A stretch of 64,000 nt of DNA from DATFNV01 sp035266225 (GCA_035266225.1 DATFNV010000128.1:12448-76447), one strand, 5' to 3'. Numbered from the stretch's first letter, positions 34,302 through 43,391 are shown. A program made the numbers and translations. The notes: generated by a model not told the origin, from the sequence alone.

Positions 34302-34751
34302 ATGCGCGTCCCCGATTTCCTCGCAGAGCAGTCCGTCCCCTTCGAGACGCTGCTGCACCCGCCGGCCTTCACGGCGCAGAAGCGCGCCCGCTTCCTGCAC
34401 CTGCCCGGCCGCGAGGTCGCCAAGGTGCTGCTGCTGCACGGGCCGGCCGGCTACTTACTGGCCGTCCTCCCGGCGACGCATCACGTCGATCCCGAGCGGA
34501 TCGCCCTGGCGCTAGGCGGACCGGTGCGCCTGGCCGACGATGGCGAGATTGCCCAGGTGTTCCGCGATTGCGAGTGGGGTGTGGTGCCGCCCTTCGGCAC
34601 GCTGTATGGATTGCCGGTGCTGCTGGACGAGAGCATCACTCCCGACACCCTGATGGTGTTTGAAACCACGACCCACGGCGAGGCGGTGCGCTTGCTCTGC
34701 CGCGACTTCGAGCGCCTGGAGCAGCCACGGCGGCTGTCGTTCGCCCGCTGA
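34302..34751 (+). CDS. YbaK/ProX-type aminoacyl-tRNA deacylase
   Basis: 149 aa from ATG 34302 (GGAGAG six bases upstream); ATG 34290 is weaker. The fold is recognised from MRVPDFLAEQSVPFETLLHP, Lys in EVAKVLLLHG, LLAVLPATHHVD and GVVPPFGTLYGLPVLLDESI. Members of this family hydrolyse mischarged aminoacyl-tRNAs in trans in the cytoplasm. The His-rich THHVD segment is typical of the prolyl/YeaK-like subgroup. Monocistronic and divergent from the HAD gene. Confidence 0.85.
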   Translation: MRVPDFLAEQSVPFETLLHPPAFTAQKRARFLHLPGREVAKVLLLHGPAGYLLAVLPATHHVDPERIALALGGPVRLADDGEIAQVFRDCEWGVVPPFGTLYGLPVLLDESITPDTLMVFETTTHGEAVRLLCRDFERLEQPRRLSFAR

Positions 34752-34760
34752 CGTTCCTTC

Positions 34761-34789
34761 ACCGGGGGGCTGACGCCCTCCCGCTCGCC
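34761..34789. repeat. Half copy of the family A palindrome
   Basis: ACCGGGGGGCTGACGCCCTC and CCGCTCGCC match the right arm of the family A element (compare 50855-50883); the left arm is missing. Lies 9 bp after the YbaK-type stop. Confidence 0.75.
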
Positions 34790-34900
34790 GCCCCATTTCC
34801 CGGAACCCCTTCCCACCCCTGGGGTTTGAAGCATAGACTTACATCGCCCACCCCCCCTCGTCCGTCGGTCGCCCGAACCGCTCCCCAAGGAGCAGCCATC

Positions 34901-36601
34901 ATGCTTCCCACCGCGCCACCCTTGCGCTGCGCCGCTCGCTGTCTGCTGGCCGTCGCGATTCTTCTCCTGGCCGGCGCCGCCGTCGAGGCCGGCCCCAACG
35001 ACAAGAAGACCGCCAAGAAGCCGGCACCGGGGCCCCGCACTGCCATCCTTAACATCGATGCCTGGACGAGCGTTCCGGTCGAGCCCGTCAAGTCCTCCGA
35101 GATCGATGCCCTGGTCCTGAAGGAGTTGAAGGCGACCGGCGTCACGCCGGCCCCGCGGACTACCGGCGAGCAGTTCCTTCGCCGTGTCACTCTCGACCTG
35201 ACCGGTGAGCTGCCGCTGCCCGCCGACGTGAGCGAGTTCGTCGCCGACAAAGACACGAACAAGCGGGCCAAGCTGATCGACAAGCTCCTGGCGAGTGACG
35301 AGTTCGCCCGGCACTGGTCCCGCTACTGGAGCGAGGTCATCACCAGCAAGCTCAGCGACCGGCGCGGCATCGCCCTGTCACGCTCGTTCGAGGCGTGGAT
35401 GAGCGAGCAGCTGAAGAAGGACCGCAGCTGGGGCGAGATCGCCCGCGCCATGATCACCGCCACCGGCGAATGCCACTTCGACGACGACGGCAAGAACGGC
35501 GCCCTGTTCCTCATCCTGTCGCGCCAGGGGGCCGACGCCGCCAACGAGCGCGCCGCCGAGGTCTCGCGCCTGTTCCTGGGCATCCAGATCCAGTGCGCCC
35601 AGTGCCACGACCACCCCAGCGACGTGTGGAAGCGCGAGCAGTTCCACGAGCTGGCCGGCTACTTCGCCCGCACCCGGGAACGACCGGCGCGGGACGGCAT
35701 GCGCCTGGTCGGCTTCGAGCTGGTTTCCGCCCCGCGCGGCGAACATCAGATGCCGAGCAAGGAAGACCCGCGAAAGGGCACGATCACCAACCCGCGCTTC
35801 CTCGACGGCCGGGCGCCGAAGGAAGGGCTCGGGGACGTCGAGCGACGCCGGGCGCTGGCGTCGGCCGTGGTGGCCAAGGAGAACTACTGGTTCGCGGGCG
35901 CTTACGTCAACCGCGTCTGGGGCGAGCTGATGGGCCAATCGTTCTACACGCCGGTCGATGACCTGGGGCCGAAGAAGGAGGCCGTCTTCCCCGCGGTGCT
36001 GACGCGCCTGGCCGCCGCCTTCCGCGCCACCGACTACGACGTGAAGGGGATGTTCCGCACCATCACGAACAGCGAAACCTACCAGCGGCAGATCCGCCTG
36101 GGCGAATCGACCGACGAGCACCTGCACTTCGCGGCCGCCTACCCGACGCGGCTGCGCGCCGACGTCCTGTGGGATTCGCTCACCACGGTCCTTGGGACGA
36201 TGGCCCCGGCCGCGGGCCCCCGGCCGAACCCGGGGCCGTTCGCCCCGCGCGCCTTCGGCCTGGAAGGGCTCTTCAAGGACGAGTTTGACTTCGACCCCTC
36301 GGCCAGGGCCGACGAGGTCGAGAGCAGCATCCCGCAGGCCCTGCTGATGATGAACAACCCGGCCATCAACCAGAAGATTCAGGCGCGCGGCACCAACCTG
36401 CTCGGCCGAATCCTCACCGCGTACCCGGACGACGACGACGCCCTGCGCATGGTCTACCTGCGGGCGCTGGCGCGCAAGCCGACCGACCGCGAGATGGACC
36501 GATGCCGCACCTACGTCAAGAAGGCCGGCAGCCGCGCCGAGGCGTTCGAGGATATCCTTTGGGCGCTGCTCAACTCGACGGAGTTCCAGACGAAGCGCTG
36601 A
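34901..36601 (+). CDS. DUF1549/DUF1553 exported protein
   Basis: 566 aa from ATG 34901 (AAGGAG site). Signal peptide AARCLLAVAILLLAGAAVEA. DUF1549 spans about 85-300: FLRRVTLDLTGELPLPADVS, KLIDKLLASDEFARHWSRYW and the conserved IQIQCAQCHDHPSDVWKREQF, whose C-x-x-C-H could bind haem. DUF1553 spans about 320-560: AYVNRVWGELMGQSFYTPVD, RTITNSETYQR and YLRALARKPTDREMDRC. The N-terminal cytochrome C module (PSCyt1) often fused to such proteins is absent. It is followed after 79 bp by a DUF1501 gene, the standard planctomycete pair. Activity unknown. Confidence 0.93.
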   Translation: MLPTAPPLRCAARCLLAVAILLLAGAAVEAGPNDKKTAKKPAPGPRTAILNIDAWTSVPVEPVKSSEIDALVLKELKATGVTPAPRTTGEQFLRRVTLDLTGELPLPADVSEFVADKDTNKRAKLIDKLLASDEFARHWSRYWSEVITSKLSDRRGIALSRSFEAWMSEQLKKDRSWGEIARAMITATGECHFDDDGKNGALFLILSRQGADAANERAAEVSRLFLGIQIQCAQCHDHPSDVWKREQFHELAGYFARTRERPARDGMRLVGFELVSAPRGEHQMPSKEDPRKGTITNPRFLDGRAPKEGLGDVERRRALASAVVAKENYWFAGAYVNRVWGELMGQSFYTPVDDLGPKKEAVFPAVLTRLAAAFRATDYDVKGMFRTITNSETYQRQIRLGESTDEHLHFAAAYPTRLRADVLWDSLTTVLGTMAPAAGPRPNPGPFAPRAFGLEGLFKDEFDFDPSARADEVESSIPQALLMMNNPAINQKIQARGTNLLGRILTAYPDDDDALRMVYLRALARKPTDREMDRCRTYVKKAGSRAEAFEDILWALLNSTEFQTKR

Positions 36602-36604
36602 TCT

Positions 36605-36654
36605 AACGATTTATCGTTTCGCGCTGGCACTCCAGCGCGAAACGATAAATCGTT
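36605..36654. repeat. Family C palindrome with 23-bp arms
   Basis: AACGATTTATCGTTTCGCGC continuing TGG (36605-36627) is perfectly inverted at 36632-36654. A partial extra copy (CGCGAAACGATGG) follows at 36659-36671 and ends just before the DUF1501 start. It sits inside the DUF1549-DUF1501 gene pair, so it cannot be a complete terminator if the two are co-expressed. Confidence 0.9.
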
Positions 36655-36680
36655 CGAGCGCGAAACGATGGAGATCATCC

Positions 36681-37979
36681 ATGACCCTGCAATCCCTCAT
36701 GCACGTTCAGACCAGCGGCGCCGGCGTCGTCAGCCGTCGCGGCTTCCTCCGTCGCCTGGCCGTGGGTGCCGCGGCGGGCCTCGGCGTCCTCGGCTGGAAG
36801 GACGCCGTCGCGCTTCACGCCGGCGAGCTGCGCAAGAAAGGGATGGCCTGTATCCTTCTCTTCATGCGCGGCGGGCCGAGCCAGCTCGAGACGTTCGACC
36901 CCAAGCCCGGCCAGGAACACGGCGGACCGACCAGGGCCATTCCGACCGCGGTCAACGGCATCCAGGTCGCCGAGGGCTGGGCACACACCGCCGAGACGAT
37001 GAAGGAGATCGCCCTGGTCCGGTCACTGACCAATCGAGAGGGCGAGCACCAGCGTGCCGCCTACCAGCTGCACACCGGCTACGTCCCGCTCGCCAGCATC
37101 AAGCACCCGAGCCTCGGCAGCATCGTCGCTTCGGAAATCGCGCCGCAGGAGTTCGACCTGCCGCACTTCGTCAGCGTCGGCAACCGCCTGACGACGATCG
37201 GCAGCGGCTTCCTCGGCATGCACTACGCCCCGTTCATCATCCCGAGCCCGACGCAGATGCCGACCAATGTCGAGTTGCCCGGGGGGGTCAGCGACAAGCG
37301 CTTCACGCGCCGCCTCGACTTGCTGAAGGACTTGGAGAAGGACTTCGCCGAGGCCGGCGGGGCGCCGCGCGTCGAGGAGCACCGGGCGGTTTACGAGAGC
37401 GCCTCGCAGATGGTCCTCAGCCCGCGCCTCAAGACGTTCGACGTGAGCCAGGAGAAGGACGCCGTCCGCGACCGCTACGGCCGCACGCCATTCGGGCAGG
37501 GCTGCCTGCTGGCCCGGCGCCTGGTCGAGACGGGCGTCACCTTCGTCGAGGTGGAGTCCAACGGCTGGGATACGCACCAGGACAACTTCACCCGCGTCAA
37601 GTCGCTGGCCGACGGCGTGGACCCGGCCCTGGCGGCGCTGGTCGGCGACCTGAAGGAACGCGGCCTGCTGGAGCGGACACTGGTGATCTGGATGGGAGAA
37701 TTCGGGCGCACGCCGAAGATCAACCCGAACACCGGCCGCGATCACTACCCGCGGGCGTTCAGCGTCGCCCTCGCCGGCGGCGGTATCAAGGGCGGGCAGG
37801 TCGTCGGCAGGACCAGCGACGACGGCAGCGACGTGAAGGAGCGCCCGGTCACGGTGGCCGACCTGTTCTGCACCTTCTGCCATGCGCTGAAGATCAACCC
37901 GCGCAAGGAGAACATCGGCACCCTGGGGCGTCCCATCAAGTTGGTGGACGGCGGCGCGCCGGTGAAGGAGCTGTTCTGA
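36681..37979 (+). CDS. DUF1501 family exported protein
   Basis: 432 aa. A Tat-type signal is seen (VVSRRGFLRRLAVGAAAGLG). The DUF1501 body follows: ACILLFMRGGPSQLETFDPK, PHFVSVGNRLTTIGSGFLGM, RDRYGRTPFGQGCLLARRLV, ESNGWDTHQDN, LVIWMGEFGRTPKINPNTGRDHY and ADLFCTFCHALKINP. It is a different subgroup from the paralogues at the left edge (longer HQRAAYQLHTGY region). Partner of the DUF1549/DUF1553 gene upstream. Ends just before a family B palindrome. Confidence 0.93.
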   Translation: MTLQSLMHVQTSGAGVVSRRGFLRRLAVGAAAGLGVLGWKDAVALHAGELRKKGMACILLFMRGGPSQLETFDPKPGQEHGGPTRAIPTAVNGIQVAEGWAHTAETMKEIALVRSLTNREGEHQRAAYQLHTGYVPLASIKHPSLGSIVASEIAPQEFDLPHFVSVGNRLTTIGSGFLGMHYAPFIIPSPTQMPTNVELPGGVSDKRFTRRLDLLKDLEKDFAEAGGAPRVEEHRAVYESASQMVLSPRLKTFDVSQEKDAVRDRYGRTPFGQGCLLARRLVETGVTFVEVESNGWDTHQDNFTRVKSLADGVDPALAALVGDLKERGLLERTLVIWMGEFGRTPKINPNTGRDHYPRAFSVALAGGGIKGGQVVGRTSDDGSDVKERPVTVADLFCTFCHALKINPRKENIGTLGRPIKLVDGGAPVKELF

Positions 37980-37985
37980 CCGATG

Positions 37986-38026
37986 GCCGCTTGCGGCTTC
38001 GCAGGGCATGCGAAGCCGCAAGCGGC
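37986..38026. repeat. Family B palindrome between convergent genes
   Basis: GCCGCTTGCGGCTTCGCA (37986-38003) pairs with TGCGAAGCCGCAAGCGGC (38009-38026). Its last base is the final base of the leftward SPFH gene's stop codon; the DUF1501 stop is 7 bp to the left. Confidence 0.88.
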
Positions 38027-38973
38027 TACTTCTTCTTCGGCGGCGTCACGATGGTGATGTCGAGTCCGTCCGGCCCGAGGTGATGGTCGAGCAGATCGAC
38101 GCGGCCGCCCTCGCTCATCTTCGCGAACAGCTTGCCCATTTCGTCCCACCAGATCGCCGCCAGCGCGTCGGGGTTGGTGCGCTTCATCTCCTGGTACTGC
38201 TTCCGTCGGCGCTCGAAGCGGTCGGCCTCCGCGCGGGCCAACAGCGTCTGCTCCTTGGCGTAGGCGGCCGCCAGTTGCTCCAACCGGAACTCCTCCGCCT
38301 CGGCCGCGCTGCGGGCGCGCCCCGACTCCTGCTCGGCGTTGTACAGGCGCGTGCGAATCTCGGTCTGCGCCTGCGTCACCTGGTCGAAGGCCGCCTTGAC
38401 CTGCGGCGGCGGCAGCAGGATCGTGACGCTGGCGTCGTTGAGGATCGAGATGCCGAGGTGGTACTCCTCCAGCCGCCGCGGCGCCTCCTCGGCCACCCAG
38501 CGCGGCAGATCGACCTTGCCGCGCAGCAGCACGTCGTCAACCGTCCGCCCCGCCACCCACTCGCCCATCACCGTCTCGGTCACGCGCGCGACCAACCCGT
38601 CCACCTCGCCGGCGTGGACGACGTAATCGGCCAGGCCGTCGTGCCGCACCGCGTAGTTGACGACCACCTGCAAGTTGACCAGGTTGTGATCGCCCGTGAG
38701 GAACTGCCCGGGGGGCGTCGTCAGCGTGTCCTCGTCGGCGTCGGGCTGGTAGCCGACCTCGACTCGGCGCACCTCATCGACGCGGACGCGGTCCACGCGG
38801 TCCATGCCCCACGGCAGGCCGACCCACAGACCCGGCCCCGGCTGGTAATCGAGCACGCGGCCGAAGCGGCGCACCACGGCCCGCTCGTCGGAGCGCACCT
38901 GGGTCACGCCGGTGAGGAGGTAGGCCCCCAGCAACAGCAGCAGCACGGCGACAAGCACTCGGCGCGGGGTCAT
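38026..38973 (-). CDS. SPFH-domain membrane protein, HflK/HflC-like (third of cluster)
   Basis: 315 aa. One N-terminal membrane helix (VLVAVLLLLLGAYLLTGVTQ), then the SPFH domain at about 25-200 (DERAVVRRFGRVLDYQPGPG, GDHNLVNLQVVVNYAVRHDG, RVTETVMGEWVAGRTVDDVL), then a coiled coil rich in Ala, Glu and Arg at 205-265. GLHW-type and GDHNLVNL features are closer to HflK than HflC. Such proteins form membrane rings that hold FtsH or other partners. The ATG overlaps the stop of hflC by 4 bp, so translation is coupled. The Lys-rich end (PPKKK) meets the palindrome. Confidence 0.87.
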   Translation of the reverse strand: MTPRRVLVAVLLLLLGAYLLTGVTQVRSDERAVVRRFGRVLDYQPGPGLWVGLPWGMDRVDRVRVDEVRRVEVGYQPDADEDTLTTPPGQFLTGDHNLVNLQVVVNYAVRHDGLADYVVHAGEVDGLVARVTETVMGEWVAGRTVDDVLLRGKVDLPRWVAEEAPRRLEEYHLGISILNDASVTILLPPPQVKAAFDQVTQAQTEIRTRLYNAEQESGRARSAAEAEEFRLEQLAAAYAKEQTLLARAEADRFERRRKQYQEMKRTNPDALAAIWWDEMGKLFAKMSEGGRVDLLDHHLGPDGLDITIVTPPKKK

Positions 38974-39992
38974 TGGCCGTCCCCCTTCGGCTTCGCGGCC
39001 GGCTTGCCGGATCCTTCCGCGATCGGCCTGGGCGGACTACCGGGCTTCGGCGGCTGGAAGAACAGGTCGAACAGCTCGCGGTGTGCCGACAGGAGCAGCA
39101 CCGTCTTGTTGTCGCCGAGGATGCGCTGGTACTCCTCCAGCTTCTTGAGGAAGGCGTAGAACTGCGGGTCCCGGGCGTAGGCCTGGTTGCGGACGTCGTC
39201 GGCCTCGGCGTCGGCCTGGCCCCGGACGCGCTGCTCGTCGGCGCGGGCCAGGGCCAACTTCTCGCGCACCTCGCGCTCGGCCGCGCTCTTGATGTCCTCG
39301 GCCTGCCGGGCGCCTTCACTCTGGTACTCGGCCACCTTCTTGTTGCGCTCGCTGCGGATGCGCTCGAAGATGGCTTCGCGCACGGCCGGCGGGTGGTTCG
39401 AGCGCCGCAGACGCACGTCCACCAGTTTGATGCCGTAGTCCGACAGCGCTCGCCCCTCCAGTCCGCTGGCCGTGCCCGTGGCCCCGCGCATCAGTCGCTC
39501 TTGCAACCGCTTGCGGTTCTCGTCCACCTTGCCCGCCTTGACGCTGATGAGGTCGTCCAGTTCCATCTCGCCGAGGGCCGCCCCCAACTCGCCGCTGATG
39601 CGGCCGCTGAGGACCGTGCGCGCCCGTTCCGGCGTGCCGACGGTCCGGATGAACCGGTCCACCCCCTCCTTGCCGGCGATGCGCCAGCACACGTAGGCAT
39701 CGACGGTGAGCGTCTTGTCGATGGTCTTGCCGCGCGGGTCGTGCGTCAGCAACTCGGCCCCCGGCAGGTCGAAGTACTGCAAGCGGCGGTCGAGTCGCTG
39801 GACCGATTGGATGGGCGAGGGCCACTTGAAGTGCAGGCCGGCCTCGTCGGCGTTCTCGCCGTCGAAGGTCGCCACCGGCCGGCCGAACTGCGTCAGGTAG
39901 ACGAACTCGGTGCGATCGACGGTGAACAGCGACGTGCGCGCCAGCCAGGCCGCCAGCGCCAGGCCGACGATCACAAAGAGATATTTGCGCAT
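38970..39992 (-). CDS. hflC: HflC-like SPFH protein
   Basis: 340 aa. Membrane helix LFVIVGLALAAWLARTSLFT, then HflC-typical DRTEFVYLTQFGRPVATFDG, AGLHFKWPSPIQSVQRLDRR and PGAELLTHDPRGKTIDKTLT, followed by VDAYVCWRIAGKEGVDRFIR, SDYGIKLVDVRLRRSNHPPA and a long Ala/Glu/Arg coiled coil (RNKKVAEYQSEGARQAEDIK). Ends in a Pro-rich tail. In E. coli HflK-HflC cages enclose FtsH and restrain it. No ftsH lies in this window. Begins 48 bp after the ATPase-SPFH fusion gene and is coupled to the next SPFH gene. Confidence 0.9.
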   Translation of the reverse strand: MRKYLFVIVGLALAAWLARTSLFTVDRTEFVYLTQFGRPVATFDGENADEAGLHFKWPSPIQSVQRLDRRLQYFDLPGAELLTHDPRGKTIDKTLTVDAYVCWRIAGKEGVDRFIRTVGTPERARTVLSGRISGELGAALGEMELDDLISVKAGKVDENRKRLQERLMRGATGTASGLEGRALSDYGIKLVDVRLRRSNHPPAVREAIFERIRSERNKKVAEYQSEGARQAEDIKSAAEREVREKLALARADEQRVRGQADAEADDVRNQAYARDPQFYAFLKKLEEYQRILGDNKTVLLLSAHRELFDLFFQPPKPGSPPRPIAEGSGKPAAKPKGDGQ

Positions 39993-40040
39993 GAAAATGT
40001 TTCCCGTGTAGCGGCCGCTCGCAGAGCGGCGCGTTCGTCG

Positions 40041-43000
40041 TCACGGCCCTTCGCCGGGCCCTTCGCGCCCCGAGCGCGGCGCCAGCATGGGCACCGGCAC
40101 GCGGAACTGCTCCGGGTCCAGCAGCAGCAGGTTGCGCCGCCCGGGTACCTTGTCCGCGTCGATGATCATCTTCTCGCGCCCGGCCAGGGCCCGCCCGAGC
40201 GCCGTCCAGAACAGGCGGAAGTCGTTCAGCACCGGCTGCAGCGCCAGCAGCTCCTCGCGCCGCTGCCGGTACGCCTCGCAGGCGGCCGCCGGCGCCTTCC
40301 CCCCTCGAATCTGCCCGATCGCGTCCAGGGCGAGGAGCCATTCGGTTTCGCGGCTCAGCTCGTTGCGGGCGCTTTCGCGCGCCAGGAAGACGTCGCGGCC
40401 GGCCTCCGCGGCGGACACCTTTTCGGCCCGCGCCGCCTGGGCCTGGCGCACGACCCGCAGGGCCAGCGACACCGCCTCGGCCAACGACAGGTCGAGCCGG
40501 CCACCGTCCTTCTCCGCCTGGGCCAGCAGCTGCTCCGACTGGGCCATCGAACGCGGGTTGTACAGGACGTCGGCCCGGGCCTGGTTGACGCGTCGGTCGC
40601 GCGCCTCCATCGCGCGGGTGACCTCGTAGTAGGCCGGCACCACTTCCTGCGGCGGGTGCAGGTCGTGCAGGGCCAGGCCGTCCAGGCGGATGCCGAGGCC
40701 ATCGCGCCCGTGCTGCCGGCAGCGCTCGTCGAGGCGCGTCAGCACGTCCTTGGCCAGGGTGGCCCGCTCGCTGGTCAGCAGTTCGTGGAACGGCCGGCCG
40801 GCGACGACCTCGCGCAGCACTGACTCGGCGTCCGAGCGCAGGATCGCCTCGGGGTCGCCGACCTCGAACAGGTAGACGCGCGGTTTCTCGATGCTGTAGC
40901 GGATCGTCGCCAGCACCTCGACGAGGTTGCCGTCGCCGGTAATCATCACCGCCTCGTCGGGGAGGCGGCGCAGCCCATCGCCGCCGTGCGGGCTCGACCA
41001 CGCCAGCGCCGCCGGCGGACCGCCGGCCTTGGGGTCGCTGCGGAAGCCGATCTCGACACCGCGCACCTCCTCCGGACGGACGCGCGTGACTTGCTCGACC
41101 GGCCACGGCCAGCGCCAGTACAGCCCTGGCCCCAGGTCGTCGTCCAGCGGCCGGCCAAAGCGGCGCACGACGGCCACCTCGCCCGCCTCGACCTGGGTCA
41201 GCCCGCTCAGCGCGTAGCCCGCCGCGGCCAGCAGGATCAGCACCGCCGTCAGCGCCTTCCAGCGGTGCCCCAGCCAGTGCAGCAACTCGTGGGCGTCGAG
41301 GGAATGTTCGGCCCAGGCGTTGAGGCGCTCGAAGCCGGCGCGCCAGCGCTGCCAGGTGGGACTCGTGGCGGCGCGCTCGAAGCCGAGCAGGCGCATGGCG
41401 TTGAGCAGCACCGCCAGCGATCCGAGTTGGTGGTAGATCACCGCGGCGACGGGGCCTTCCGAGTACCACGCCGCCGGGGCCAGGAGCGGCCACAACCACG
41501 CCGTGATGAGGATGCCGAGCGCGTTGACGCCGAAGGCGAAGATGAGGATGTTCTGGCGGATGATGCGGACCGTCTCGCGCGACAGGCGCACCAGCAGCGG
41601 CAGATGACGCAGCGGATCGCCCATGAAGACGACGTCGCCGGCCTCGGCCGCCACATCGGTGCCGCTGATGGCCAGGCCGACGTCGGCGCCCGCCAGCGCC
41701 GGCGCGTCGTTGATGCCGTCGCCGACCATCGCCACGCGCCGCCCCTGCCGCCGCTTCGCCGCAATCACCTCCGCCTTCTGCTGCGGCAGCAACTCCGCGT
41801 GGACCTCGGCGATTCCCAGCGCTTCCGCAACGACCTGCGCCGCCGGGGTCCGGTCGCCGGTCAGCAAGGCGATGTCGCTGATGCCGAGGGCGCGCAGCTC
41901 CTCGACGACGACTTTCGCTTCCGGCCGCACCCGGTCGCGCGCCCCGATGGCACCGAGGACCACGCCGGATCGCGCCACCAGCAGCGCCGTCTGACCGCTG
42001 GCGTCCAGTTGTGCCAGCACCGCCTCCGCTTCCGCCGGCAGTGCGATTCCCTGCTCCTGGAGCAGCCGCGGCGTGCCGACGACGAGCGTGTCCCCCCCGG
42101 CCCTGGCGACGACGCCGGCGCCTGGATGCGCGAGGAAGTCCTCGACCGGCGGCGGCGCCCAGTCGAGCGCCGCCGCCTGCCGCACGATCAATCGGCCCAG
42201 GACGTGCTCGCTGCGCTGCTCCGCCGTGGCGGCGGCCCGCAGCACCTCCTGGGCGCTGGCGCCGTTCAGCCCGATCACGTCGCCCAGCTGCAGCCGGCCC
42301 TCAGTCAGGGTGCCCGTCTTGTCGAAGGCGAAGGCATCGACCCGCGCCAGCCGTTCCAGCGCCGAGCCGCCCTTGATGAGGATGCCGGTGCCCGCCAGCC
42401 GGCCCAGCGCCGCAATGACCGCCGCGGGCGTCGCCAGGATGAGCGCACACGGACAGGCCACGACCAGCACCGACAGCGTCGGGTAGACCGCCAGCCGGGC
42501 CGCGTCGCCCCAGCCGAGGCGCACTCCTTCGGCCGACCGGAACAGCGTGGTGCCGTGGTAGACCAGCGCAACCAGGAACGTCAGCGCGGCCAGGCCGAGG
42601 ACGACCGGCAGGAAGTAGCGGGCCAGGCGGTCGGCGGTGCGCTCGAGCGGGGCCTTGTCCTTGAGGGCGCGGGCGGTCAGCTCGATGACGCGGCCGGCGA
42701 CGGTCTGCTCGCCGACGCGCCGCGCCTCGACGGTCAGGGCGCCGAACTGGTTGAGGGCGCCGGCCAGCACCTCGTCGCCAGGCCCCTTATCGACCGGCAT
42801 CGTCTCGCCGGTCAGGGCGCTGACGTCGAGGGCTGAGCGGCCATCGACGACGACGCCATCGACGGGCATGCGGGCGCCCGGCTTGACGACGACCTTGTCG
42901 CCGACCTTGACCTCGTTGGTGAGGACGCGCACCTCCTGGCCGTCGCGCAGCAGCCAGCAGCGTCGCGGGAAGACCTCGACCAGTTTGCGGACCGCCCGCT

Positions 43001-43391
43001 GGGTGCGGTCGAAGGTGATGGCCTCCAGGCACTCGCCGAGCATGCCGATGAAGACGACCTCGGCGGCGACGAGCGGCTCGCCGATGAGGATGGCGGCGAC
43101 GGCGGCGAGGGCCAGGGCGACGTCGGCGCCGACCTTGCCCTCGAAAAGCCCCTCGAGCGATCCGTAGAGGGTGCGGGCGCCGCCCAGGATGGCCGCGAGC
43201 AGGGCGATGCGATAGCCGTAGAGTTCGCGCGGCCAGGTCGGCAGGCCGAGGTTCCGCAGCGGCCCCCAGCCGGCGACGACGGGCCAGAGGTCGGCGCCGA
43301 TGATAACGGCGAGCAGGCCGGTGAGGAGGTACAGCGACAGGTTGTTGGGGCGGTCGAACGCCTGGTCGGCGTGAGAAATCTCGCGGTGCAT
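40041..43391 (-). CDS. P1B-type heavy-metal ATPase fused to an HflK-like SPFH domain
   Basis: 1116 aa from ATG 43391 (MHREISHADQAFDRPNN); the frame extends to 43547 but that part is not protein-like. Residues 1-700 are a full P-type ATPase: membrane pairs, TGETMPVDK, the metal-site Cys313-Pro-Cys315 in VACPCALILATP, phosphorylated Asp357 in DKTGTLTEG, GDRTPAA and GDGINDAPAL, then a final helix pair with IYHQLGSLAVLLNAMRLL. No N-terminal HMA domain. Residues about 712-1080 are an HflK-like unit: helix ALTAVLILLAAAGYALSGLT, EAGEVAVVRRFGRPLDDDLG, GDGNLVEVLATIRYSIEKPR and a coiled coil. The frame is continuous across the joint. First gene of the SPFH cluster; a link between metal transport and FtsH control is inference. 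Confidence 0.92.
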   Translation of the reverse strand: MHREISHADQAFDRPNNLSLYLLTGLLAVIIGADLWPVVAGWGPLRNLGLPTWPRELYGYRIALLAAILGGARTLYGSLEGLFEGKVGADVALALAAVAAILIGEPLVAAEVVFIGMLGECLEAITFDRTQRAVRKLVEVFPRRCWLLRDGQEVRVLTNEVKVGDKVVVKPGARMPVDGVVVDGRSALDVSALTGETMPVDKGPGDEVLAGALNQFGALTVEARRVGEQTVAGRVIELTARALKDKAPLERTADRLARYFLPVVLGLAALTFLVALVYHGTTLFRSAEGVRLGWGDAARLAVYPTLSVLVVACPCALILATPAAVIAALGRLAGTGILIKGGSALERLARVDAFAFDKTGTLTEGRLQLGDVIGLNGASAQEVLRAAATAEQRSEHVLGRLIVRQAAALDWAPPPVEDFLAHPGAGVVARAGGDTLVVGTPRLLQEQGIALPAEAEAVLAQLDASGQTALLVARSGVVLGAIGARDRVRPEAKVVVEELRALGISDIALLTGDRTPAAQVVAEALGIAEVHAELLPQQKAEVIAAKRRQGRRVAMVGDGINDAPALAGADVGLAISGTDVAAEAGDVVFMGDPLRHLPLLVRLSRETVRIIRQNILIFAFGVNALGILITAWLWPLLAPAAWYSEGPVAAVIYHQLGSLAVLLNAMRLLGFERAATSPTWQRWRAGFERLNAWAEHSLDAHELLHWLGHRWKALTAVLILLAAAGYALSGLTQVEAGEVAVVRRFGRPLDDDLGPGLYWRWPWPVEQVTRVRPEEVRGVEIGFRSDPKAGGPPAALAWSSPHGGDGLRRLPDEAVMITGDGNLVEVLATIRYSIEKPRVYLFEVGDPEAILRSDAESVLREVVAGRPFHELLTSERATLAKDVLTRLDERCRQHGRDGLGIRLDGLALHDLHPPQEVVPAYYEVTRAMEARDRRVNQARADVLYNPRSMAQSEQLLAQAEKDGGRLDLSLAEAVSLALRVVRQAQAARAEKVSAAEAGRDVFLARESARNELSRETEWLLALDAIGQIRGGKAPAAACEAYRQRREELLALQPVLNDFRLFWTALGRALAGREKMIIDADKVPGRRNLLLLDPEQFRVPVPMLAPRSGREGPGEGP

